This document shows, in pieces, positions 39,707-46,969 of a DNA stretch of 46,969 bases (positions within the stretch are counted from its first letter, which is position 1; each line of letters opens with the position of its first letter). Position numbers and translations under genes: made by a program. The stretch comes from Paradesertivirga sp965650335. GTDB lineage: Bacteria; Bacteroidota; Bacteroidia; Sphingobacteriales; Sphingobacteriaceae. Where the stretch lies: positions 1 to 46,969 of the forward strand of contig CBFGOI010000024.1 in NCBI GenBank assembly GCA_965650335.1, given 5' to 3'. The notes beneath the pieces are model-generated. The model did not search any database, was not told the DNA's origin, and worked only from the letters and a program-made list of their open reading frames with translations.

Positions 39707-42700
39707 CTAAACTGCTTTATAATACAACCAAACCCGTAAAAGTGATATCAGCTGGTCGATATCTACCGGTTTTGAAATATAATCGGAGGCGCCTGCTTTG
39801 ATGCATTTTTCGCGATCGCCTACCATTGCTTTTGCTGTGACGGCCAATATTGGCAGGTTTTTGAATTTAGGATTGGATCTGATCTTTTTCGTGCTTTCAT
39901 AACCGTCCATTTCAGGCATCATCATGTCCATTAATACAACATCTGTTTGCGGGTTATCCTCAAGTACCTTTAAGGCTTCGCGTCCATCAGTTGCCGAGAG
40001 TATTTTCATCTTTAATGGTTCAAGTGCCTTGGTCAGCGAAAAAATGTTCCTCACATCGTCATCTGCTATTAAAACAGTTTTGCCGCTCAAAACCTCATTT
40101 AGCTCCAATATGTTCCGTGGTGGATTAAGATTTGAATCCGCTTTCATTTCTTCCACCAAATGAAGAAAAACGGCAACTTCATCCAATATTCGCTGGTACG
40201 AGTGTGCTGTTTTCATCACAATACTATCTGCATAATACTTCAGCCGTGTTTCTTCAGCTTTAGACAGATTCTTTCCGGTGAAAATAATGATCGGAAGGTT
40301 TTCCAGTCCGGGATTCTTTTTAATGCTGTCTAAAGTTTCGTATGCGTTCTGATCGGGGATGCCCATATCAAGAATAACACACTCAGCATCATTTTTTAAG
40401 AGAGTAGTTATCCCTTCGGATACTGAATTTTTTATTTCAGAATTTACATTAAACGTTTCTAGGAAATAGGCCAGCGCTTTGGCATGCTGAGGGTTTTCCT
40501 CGATAATTAGTACTTTTTTAGGATGCCTGTTTAATGCGTCTTCAAGCTTCCGAAACATTTGCGGCATCTGTTCCATGGCAACAGGCTTGTTTATAAAATC
40601 AACAGCTCCTTTAATCAGGCTTTCTTTTTTTGCTTCCAAAGACGACATAATGTGAACGGGTATGTGTCTTGTTAAGCGGTTCGATTTTAGCTCTTCCATC
40701 ACCTCCCATCCGTCTCTTACGGGCAACTGAATGTCGAGCAAAATAGCAAGCGGATTATACAAGGTGGCCATTTCGATGCCCTCGTCGCCGCGTACAGCAA
40801 CCAGTCCTTTATAACCGGCCTTTCGGGTATAATTCAGTAGAGCTTTAGCAAAGTTCGTGTCATCTTCTATTATCAAAATTACCTTGTCGTTTTCAGTCAG
40901 CGCGTCCCGATCGTCCGGGATTTCTTGAGGAATAGAACTGACAGTATATTTCACCCGGTTTTTTATCGCAGTATTTTCTGGAACTGGCTGCAGCGGTTTC
41001 GCCGGCAAAACAGATGTTGCCTGTTCTTTTTTTTCGGGTTTAATTACCGGGATAGTTAGTGTAAACTCGCTGCCTTCGCCTTCCTTACTTGCAAGGTTCA
41101 GCTCTCCCCCCAATAATTTTGTGAGTTCTCTGCTGATAGAAAGCCCCAGGCCGGTGCCCCCGAACTTTCTTCTGGTCGAACCGTCTGCTTGTTGGAATGC
41201 TTCAAATACATGTTGCTGTTTTTCTTCGGGAATTCCGATCCCTGTATCTTTCACCGAAAATGTGATCATCATCGGGTCATTGCTTAAAGATATTGCTAAA
41301 TCAACACTGCCTTTGGATGTAAATTTAAGTGCGTTCGATAAGAGATTTTTAATGATTTGCTCCAATCGCATCTTGTCTGTGTTGATTTTTTGCGGTAAAT
41401 CAGGATTCAGGTTAATTCTAAGATCTAAATTTTTTTCTTTGGCAATAGGGGCAAAGAGGGATTTCATATCAGTGGCAATTTCTTTGACCGATGCCTCTGC
41501 ATACTCCAAATCCATTTTACCCGATTCGATTTTAGAAAGATCCAATATCTCATCAATAAGCGCAAGCAAACCATTTCCTGATGATTGAATCACATGGGCA
41601 TACTCAACTTGTTCGTCTGTCAGGTTTTTCTCCGGATTTTCATACATCAATCTTGAAAGCAGAAGAATTGAATTCAAGGGTGTCCTTAATTCATGCGACA
41701 TATTTGCCAGGAATTCGGATTTATATTTTGTGCTAAGTTCCAGCTCTTCCGCTTTTTTCTGAATATCGAGGTTTCTTTCAACAATAAGTTGGTTTTTGTC
41801 TTCCAGCGTTTTACTTCTTTCTTCCAGCTCATGATTAGCCTGTAACAATTCTTCCTGCTGAACTTTTAGTTCTTCTTCAGATGCCTGTAACTTTTGGGCC
41901 TGGGCCTCTAATTCTGTATTCAGGCTTTCGAGTTCTGAATGCTGGGCCTGTAGCTCTTCGGCCTGGGCCTGAGTTTCTTCCAAAAGCTCCTGCATTTTTG
42001 CCCTGTTTTTAGAGGTATGAATGGCAATTGCAATGTTATGGGCCGCCTGTTCTAATAATTTAATGGAGGCGTCCGAGAACGGATGCAGCGATCCAATTTC
42101 TATAATTCCCTCTATCAGGTAATTATGAGTTAAAGGGATTATTAAAATGTGTTTGGGCGCTGCCTCACCACTTGCCGAGCTTATTTTTAGATAATCCTCA
42201 GGAACATCCTGCAGGTGTAGAATCTTTCTTTGTTTAGCAGCTTCACCGATCAAGGTTTCTCCAATGCGCAATGTCTCCGGAGCTTTGTAATTGTTCGAAA
42301 TGGCGAATCCGGCAGTGAAATGTAAAAGTTCGTGCTCGCTGATATAAAGCAGTCCCGCATGTGCATTAACCTGGTTCGCTATACAATTAAGCACATCTGT
42401 GCTTAAAACTTGTATGGTTTTTTCGCCTCTTACGGCGTTGTTGATCGAAGTTAAGCCGCTTTGGACCCAGATTTTTTCAGCGCTTTCTTCCGAGAATCTC
42501 TGTAAGTCATCTTTCATTTTGGCAACTGCACTTCCTAAAATATCACCTTTGCTTCTCGGGATTATTGTAATATCGAAATTGCCTTTTCCGATCGAATCAG
42601 CAGCACTTGCAAGCAGATTATTGTTTACATCAATTACTTTGATAGATTTTGAAAGACTGCCTATTGCATCATTGGTTGTTATTTCGAGCTCAGTGCCACT

Positions 42701-43729
42701 TTCGCCAAGAGCAATTTTTTCGGCGGCTAACCTCAATTCATTTAATATATTGGTGATGTTTTTTATCGTAAACAAAATCATCGCAATCACCAAAACTATA
42801 ATTGATGCAAGTAGAGTAATAGTCAACAGAAGATTGTTGTTTTCGTCTTCAAGAATGTCTTCAGCTAATGCCTTTGTTGTTTCAGTTTGTGCTGCCTGTA
42901 TCTTTAGAATGTCGTCTATTATAGAACCTGTTGTAAGCCACCATCCTTCGGCATCGAAATCTTCGGGGAGCTTGTTATTACTCCGGATTTCCTGAAGAAT
43001 ATTATTTACATATTTCGACTGTTTAGATTTATTTACTTTGTCGAGACCGGCAATGGCAGTTTTGCTGGCTTTGGCATTAAACTCATCACGATAGGAAAGT
43101 GCAAGTGCCAAAGATTTTTGGATGTCATCAAAAGTTCGATCTGTAAAAGACCTGTTAACCGCAGCTAAGTATATTTTGCTGCGTGTTACTCCAAGGTGAT
43201 TCAATAGATTAAATGCTAAACGCTGCCCTGTGAGCTCGTCATTTATCGATTTTAGGTAAGGAATATTTTCTACGGAGATGTTATATGACGAATGTATCCG
43301 GTCGAGAACATTACTATAATAATCTAAAACCTGTTGAACTGATTGCTGCTTTTTCAGGATCAAAGTTCTTTTCTGATCAAGCTCATTAAGCATACTAAAC
43401 TTGGCGAAACACTCAAATAATTGACCGGAATTTTTTTCCAGATCACTTAAGTGTGCATCTGTTTTACTGCGCTGAAGTATTAGTTCTGCTGAGGTGTTTT
43501 TGTCTAAAACATACCCGAAGCTGTACCTGCGTTCTTTGTGTAAATCTGCCGCTGCTTTGCTGACTATTATAGAATTCTTAATGCTTGAAATTACACTCTT
43601 GACTATTTTGACCCGCTCTTGTTTTTCATGGATTATTTGAATGGCAAAATAAATCAGAAAAACCAGGGGGAAAACTCCCAGTAGCATTAGTTTGCCAGGA
43701 AAGGAAAGTTTGTTAAAAAGTTTATTCAT
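39707..43729 (-). CDS. NIT-HAMP-GAF hybrid histidine kinase with three receivers
   Basis: A 1340-residue membrane hybrid kinase. Helix 1 spans about 13-32. The extracellular NIT-type domain (about 55-290) carries AADLHKERRYSFGYVL and LILQRSKTDAHL, the helical Arg/Gln pattern of nitrate/nitrite-sensing domains. Helix 2 spans 301-322, then tandem HAMP segments to about 413, and a GAF domain (about 425-570). The region 575-670 is a Glu/Gln/Ala-rich coiled coil (for example ETQAQAEELQAQ). HisKA has SHELRTPLNS (H679); the HATPase spans about 785-895. Three receivers follow, with D999, D1121 and D1268; the second has Glu-Glu in place of the usual Asp pair. It is 5 bp after the REC-PAS kinase and 1 bp before the receiver. 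Confidence 0.9.
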   Translation of the reverse strand: MNKLFNKLSFPGKLMLLGVFPLVFLIYFAIQIIHEKQERVKIVKSVISSIKNSIIVSKAAADLHKERRYSFGYVLDKNTSAELILQRSKTDAHLSDLEKNSGQLFECFAKFSMLNELDQKRTLILKKQQSVQQVLDYYSNVLDRIHSSYNISVENIPYLKSINDELTGQRLAFNLLNHLGVTRSKIYLAAVNRSFTDRTFDDIQKSLALALSYRDEFNAKASKTAIAGLDKVNKSKQSKYVNNILQEIRSNNKLPEDFDAEGWWLTTGSIIDDILKIQAAQTETTKALAEDILEDENNNLLLTITLLASIIVLVIAMILFTIKNITNILNELRLAAEKIALGESGTELEITTNDAIGSLSKSIKVIDVNNNLLASAADSIGKGNFDITIIPRSKGDILGSAVAKMKDDLQRFSEESAEKIWVQSGLTSINNAVRGEKTIQVLSTDVLNCIANQVNAHAGLLYISEHELLHFTAGFAISNNYKAPETLRIGETLIGEAAKQRKILHLQDVPEDYLKISSASGEAAPKHILIIPLTHNYLIEGIIEIGSLHPFSDASIKLLEQAAHNIAIAIHTSKNRAKMQELLEETQAQAEELQAQHSELESLNTELEAQAQKLQASEEELKVQQEELLQANHELEERSKTLEDKNQLIVERNLDIQKKAEELELSTKYKSEFLANMSHELRTPLNSILLLSRLMYENPEKNLTDEQVEYAHVIQSSGNGLLALIDEILDLSKIESGKMDLEYAEASVKEIATDMKSLFAPIAKEKNLDLRINLNPDLPQKINTDKMRLEQIIKNLLSNALKFTSKGSVDLAISLSNDPMMITFSVKDTGIGIPEEKQQHVFEAFQQADGSTRRKFGGTGLGLSISRELTKLLGGELNLASKEGEGSEFTLTIPVIKPEKKEQATSVLPAKPLQPVPENTAIKNRVKYTVSSIPQEIPDDRDALTENDKVILIIEDDTNFAKALLNYTRKAGYKGLVAVRGDEGIEMATLYNPLAILLDIQLPVRDGWEVMEELKSNRLTRHIPVHIMSSLEAKKESLIKGAVDFINKPVAMEQMPQMFRKLEDALNRHPKKVLIIEENPQHAKALAYFLETFNVNSEIKNSVSEGITTLLKNDAECVILDMGIPDQNAYETLDSIKKNPGLENLPIIIFTGKNLSKAEETRLKYYADSIVMKTAHSYQRILDEVAVFLHLVEEMKADSNLNPPRNILELNEVLSGKTVLIADDDVRNIFSLTKALEPLKMKILSATDGREALKVLEDNPQTDVVLMDMMMPEMDGYESTKKIRSNPKFKNLPILAVTAKAMVGDREKCIKAGASDYISKPVDIDQLISLLRVWLYYKAV

Positions 43730-43734
43730 GAAAT

Positions 43735-45216
43735 TTAATAGAAAGATTGATCGCTAAGCGGCAAGGTGAAATAGAACTTTGAACCTTTGTCTGGCGCACT
43801 TTCGACACCCACAGTACCATTGTGCCGTCGTATTATTTCAGAGCATATGTACAGTCCTATTCCTAAGCCTTGAAAACGGTGCGAATTCTCCTCAACCCTA
43901 TAGAATTTTCTAAATATTTCGTTCTGCTTGTTTTTGGGGATTCCTACGCCGGTATCTTTAACTGTAAATACTAACTTGTTTTCGTTATTAATCACCGTCG
44001 ACACCTCTATGTTTTTCGAGTCGGGCGAATATTTAATAGCGTTTGTAAGATAATTTAAAATTACCTGCTCGATACGCATATCATCGCCATAAATAGTTGC
44101 AGTGCTGATATCCGTTTTGATAATATTATAATCGGGGTTGGTTTGCCTGATGATATCCAGTGCATTGTCGAGTAACGTATCAAAGTCAAAAACCTTTTTA
44201 TTGAAATGGAGCTTCCCGCTTTCAATTTTTGAGATGTCCAGCAAATCGGCAATCAGGCCCTGAAGTTTCTGTAGTTGAATTTGGGTTCTATTGAGATATT
44301 TTCGCGATTCATCAGATGGATCCTGATTCTCTAGGGCTCTGTCCAGCAACTGCATATAAGCTTTAATACTGGTTAAAGGTGTTTTAAGCTCATGGCTGGC
44401 AATGCTAAGAAATTCATCCTTTCTTTTTTCGCCTTGTTTTTGGTCCTCAATGTTGGTAAAAGTGCCCACCCATTTCATTATTTTTTGCTCTTCAATTACA
44501 GGGCTGGCACGCAGTAAATGATAGTGGTACGATTGGGAATTTAGCTTTTTTAGTCTAACTTCCATCTCAAGCGGGGTACCGGATGCAACAGCATTCTCCC
44601 AATTTTTGTAAATGGATTCATTTTCCGGATGGTTTTCCGGAAACTCTTCTTCATTTTCGGAATATTCAAACCAATGCTGATTTACAAATTCAAGAACGCC
44701 ATCGCTTTTAGCTGTAAACGCAATCTGCGGAATAGATTCCAGAATAGAACGAAGTTCCTGATTTCGCTCTCTTAATTCTGATTGTGCCTGTTTTCTGAAT
44801 TCAATTTCCTCCCGTAATATTTTCTGAATGTCATTTAACTCCCGATTCTGTTCATACAGCTTGTAAAATGTCTTTACTTTTAAAAGCAGGATATCAGGAT
44901 CCACGGGTTTTGTGACGTAATCCATGCCTCCTGAAGCATATCCTTTTTTAATAAACTGTTTTTCTGTATTTACCGCCGAAAGGAAAATTATTGGGATGTC
45001 CTTTGATTTACTGTATCCGGATATAGTTTCCGCAACCTCGAACCCATCCATCCCGGGCATCTGTACATCCAGAATTATCAGAACATAGGTGTTCTTTAAG
45101 ATCTTCTTTAATGCTTCCTCGCCCGACGAGGCCGTATCAACTTCGAATTTATGTAGTTCAAGTACTTTTTTTAAGGAAAAAATGTTCTCTGGCTTGTCAT
45201 CAACAATAAGAATCAT
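43735..45216 (-). CDS. REC-PAS histidine kinase (N-terminal receiver)
   Basis: A 493-residue soluble kinase that begins with a receiver (about 1-118; phospho-acceptor D50 in IILDVQMPGMDGFE). A coiled coil (about 120-158), a PAS domain (about 159-260), the HisKA motif SIASHELKTPLTSIK (H275) and an HATPase (about 380-490; NYLTNAIKYS, DTGVGIPKN, GLGIGLYIC) follow. An N-terminal receiver suggests it is itself switched by another kinase. It is the first gene of the operon that continues with the hybrid kinase, receiver and cheR. Confidence 0.92.
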   Translation of the reverse strand: MILIVDDKPENIFSLKKVLELHKFEVDTASSGEEALKKILKNTYVLIILDVQMPGMDGFEVAETISGYSKSKDIPIIFLSAVNTEKQFIKKGYASGGMDYVTKPVDPDILLLKVKTFYKLYEQNRELNDIQKILREEIEFRKQAQSELRERNQELRSILESIPQIAFTAKSDGVLEFVNQHWFEYSENEEEFPENHPENESIYKNWENAVASGTPLEMEVRLKKLNSQSYHYHLLRASPVIEEQKIMKWVGTFTNIEDQKQGEKRKDEFLSIASHELKTPLTSIKAYMQLLDRALENQDPSDESRKYLNRTQIQLQKLQGLIADLLDISKIESGKLHFNKKVFDFDTLLDNALDIIRQTNPDYNIIKTDISTATIYGDDMRIEQVILNYLTNAIKYSPDSKNIEVSTVINNENKLVFTVKDTGVGIPKNKQNEIFRKFYRVEENSHRFQGLGIGLYICSEIIRRHNGTVGVESAPDKGSKFYFTLPLSDQSFY

Positions 45217-45361
45217 TTATGATTGTTAGATTAAGTATTCAAAAAAAATATGCTTATTAACGGTGGTGTATAAGGAGTGTGATCGAAATACGTAAATAAA
45301 ATAAAAGTCCCGAAATAGGTTTACAACAGCACCTGTCAGATTTTGTTTGCTCAGTTCGAAA

Positions 45362-46534
45362 TTATTTCCGTTTTGCCTTTTCCCATGAAGCAGCTTGTTG
45401 CTTCCTGAAAAAGCGAATGATACCGGCTAACACCGCATAGTTCATTACACAAAAATAATAGGGGATAAACAGGATTTTAATTCGTAAATGCTTCTTTTCA
45501 AGCAGGTAGCCAAACCAAGCCAGGGTATAAAATAATACCTGGGCTCCTAAAAGAATCAGATAGAGTATTTCTTTAGTCTGCAGTGCAAGAAGGATGTTTA
45601 ATATGAACACCAAAATCAAAAGAAAAGGTGTGAGGGTCCAGCGTAAAACACGATGACTGATATATTGGAAGCTTAGAACTCCGTATCTGAAGATATTGAA
45701 CAAGCCTTTAAGCCAGATTACCGATTGGATTCCGCCAGCCGCAATTCTGACCTTTCGTTTGAGTTCTTCTGTCACATTTTCTGACGCTGTTTCAATAGCA
45801 TATGCCTCTGGCTCGTATATAATGCGATAACCTTTCTCAGCAATGCGCATCGAAATCATAAAATCATCCAAAATACTTTCCTCGCTAACGGGTTGGTATA
45901 AATTTCGCCTGACACTAAATAATTCACCGGCAGCGCCCACAACAGAATAGAGCTCAGAATCCCACTTCTTAAGGGTCGATTCATATTTCCAGTAAAATCC
46001 TTCCCCTGCAGCGCTGGCATCTGCCTCTTCGCCCATCATTATCCGTTTTTCTCCGGCTACAGCGCCTACATTCGGGTCGCTGTAATGTCGGCTGATATTA
46101 ATTAATGCATCAACATTCAAAAAAGTATTCGCATCGGTAAATACAATAATATCTGTATCCACCTCTTTTACTGCCCGGTGTACAGCCGCAATTTTTCCAT
46201 TGCGCACTGAACTGTGCAGAAGTTTTATTTGAGGATACCGACTGATGATATCCGGAGTTGAATCATCCGATCCGTCTGTAACGAACAGAAATTTTAATTT
46301 GCTTTCCGGATACTCCAATGCTAATGTATTAGCTATTTTATCAGTAATAAATCCTTCTTCATTATAGGCGGCAACTATCAGTGTACAGGTAGGGAGTGTA
46401 TCGGAATTTACACCAGAAATTAACCTTTTTCCTTTTATCATGCGTCTTATCCTTACCAGGAGGTAAAGAATAAATCCATATCCTAAAAAGGTATAAATAA
46501 TTATAAAGATGGATAGCCAGTATATTATTTCCAT
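45362..46534 (-). CDS. Membrane glycosyltransferase, family 2
   Basis: A 390-residue GT-A glycosyltransferase. An N-terminal helix (about 5-28) precedes the catalytic domain (about 48-270) with VAAYNEEGFI, FLFVTDGSDDSTPDI, the metal-binding FTDANTF and the acceptor-site ESILDDFMIS. Three or four helices follow (about 285-375), ending FFRKQQAASWEKAKRK. It resembles processive polysaccharide synthases such as hyaluronan/cellulose-type enzymes. It starts within the stop of the upstream glycosyltransferase (TAATG), so the two act in one polysaccharide cluster that continues off the right edge. Confidence 0.88.
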   Translation of the reverse strand: MEIIYWLSIFIIIYTFLGYGFILYLLVRIRRMIKGKRLISGVNSDTLPTCTLIVAAYNEEGFITDKIANTLALEYPESKLKFLFVTDGSDDSTPDIISRYPQIKLLHSSVRNGKIAAVHRAVKEVDTDIIVFTDANTFLNVDALINISRHYSDPNVGAVAGEKRIMMGEEADASAAGEGFYWKYESTLKKWDSELYSVVGAAGELFSVRRNLYQPVSEESILDDFMISMRIAEKGYRIIYEPEAYAIETASENVTEELKRKVRIAAGGIQSVIWLKGLFNIFRYGVLSFQYISHRVLRWTLTPFLLILVFILNILLALQTKEILYLILLGAQVLFYTLAWFGYLLEKKHLRIKILFIPYYFCVMNYAVLAGIIRFFRKQQAASWEKAKRK

Positions 46535-46969
46535 TAAATTTTTTGAAGTGGATAGCCCAAATCTGTGCTGTCTTTTTTATGCGTGATATTCCACCAGACA
46601 GCTTTTAATAATTGCGCTAACAGATCTGTTCTTTTATCTTTCAAATATTGAATTGTATTCCGGGGAATTACCAAAAGGCCAAAATGTAAACTAAAAACAA
46701 CTTTTGCAAAAGCAGAGGCATTGTGTCTGATAAATAAAATCCGGTTGCGGTTCATAAAAAACTCTTTCAATGCACTTTTCTTGCCGACAGACATCGATTC
46801 TTTGTGATAGATTACAGCTTCCGGTTCCATCCAAATTGTGTAACCGGCTCTTTTAATCCGTTCGCACCAGTCCATTTCTTCATAATAGAGAAAGAAATTT
46901 TCGGCCATTGGGCCGGCCTTTTGAATAGCTTCTATTTTTACCATCATTGCGGCACCATGAACAAAGGCC
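46534..46969 (-). CDS. Family 2 glycosyltransferase, 5' part beyond window
   Basis: The C-terminal 144 residues of a rhamnosyltransferase-like GT2. AFVHGAAMMVKIEAIQKAG lies at the window edge, then FFLYYEEMDWCERIKRAGY, with the 'EExDWC.R...G' acceptor/catalytic motif, and MNRNRILFIRHN. The sequence runs open to position 46969, so the start is outside; the internal ATG at 46947 is not the true start. Its TAA overlaps the next gene's ATG. Confidence 0.85.
   Translation of the reverse strand, partial: AFVHGAAMMVKIEAIQKAGPMAENFFLYYEEMDWCERIKRAGYTIWMEPEAVIYHKESMSVGKKSALKEFFMNRNRILFIRHNASAFAKVVFSLHFGLLVIPRNTIQYLKDKRTDLLAQLLKAVWWNITHKKDSTDLGYPLQKI

Noticed and set aside
1..46969. rRNA, tRNA, CRISPR or insertion sequences
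   Set aside because: No transposase-like frames, regularly spaced repeats, cloverleaf or conserved rRNA segments were noticed in the gaps read.

Overview
The window is a chromosomal segment of a Bacteroidota bacterium, most likely of the Sphingobacteriales (Pedobacter/Mucilaginibacter-like). This is inferred from four things: the moderately AT-rich sequence; several exact TAnnTTTG -7 promoter elements (the Bacteroidota consensus); start codons that mostly lack Shine-Dalgarno sequences; and families typical of that group (NhaD, YceI, DUF2267, DUF3606, membrane MutS-like ATPases, many hybrid histidine kinases). No rRNA, tRNA, CRISPR array, insertion sequence or prophage was found. Both ends are cut inside genes: bioD on the left and a family-2 glycosyltransferase on the right.

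Layout. 0-1.4 kb: end of a biotin operon (bioF-bioD). 1.5-3.4 kb: a small Spy-like exported protein, a decayed second copy of such a gene, and an S24/LexA-type repressor divergent from a degenerate GIY-YIG protein. 3.5-9.1 kb: a large cell-envelope protein (metallopeptidase + TolB-like propeller + outer-membrane barrel) and penicillin-binding protein 1A. 9.3-11.8 kb: an omega-amidase with a methionine/glutamine-type aminotransferase, then a DinB-like protein. 11.8-14.1 kb: a candidate small RNA, a PAS histidine kinase coupled to a CheY-like regulator, and a Dabb protein. 14.4-20.2 kb: an M48 lipoprotein protease, an unknown lipoprotein, a ferredoxin/ferredoxin-NADP reductase pair, and a LysR regulator divergent from an aldo/keto reductase. 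20.3-24.9 kb: ruvB, an unknown lipoprotein, a membrane-anchored MutS-like ATPase, and YceI. 25-30.4 kb: a nitroreductase/HxlR divergent pair, a DUF6370 protein, NhaD, an OmpA-type lipoprotein, and an exported dual-specificity phosphatase. 30.6-34.9 kb: small hypotheticals, a CHASE histidine kinase, DUF2267 and Hsp20 stress proteins. 35.1-37.7 kb: lysC-lysA (aspartate kinase and diaminopimelate decarboxylase). 37.7-45.2 kb: a signalling island of CheB, CheR, a receiver, a NIT-type hybrid kinase with three receivers, and a REC-PAS kinase. 45.4-47 kb: two glycosyltransferases.

The most unusual region is the 37.7-45.2 kb island. It has the CheR/CheB methylation pair but no chemoreceptor, CheA or CheW. 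CheR lies in a tightly packed operon with a hybrid kinase carrying tandem HAMP domains, a GAF domain and a long Glu/Gln-rich coiled coil that could in principle be a methylation substrate (hypothesis). The nitroreductase/HxlR intergenic region is also notable: two opposed exact -7 elements sit within and beside an inverted repeat. Other observations are a pseudo-enzyme GIY-YIG protein beside a self-cleaving-type repressor, a His-to-Asn change in the aldo/keto reductase, and two copies of a long palindrome, each between convergent genes.
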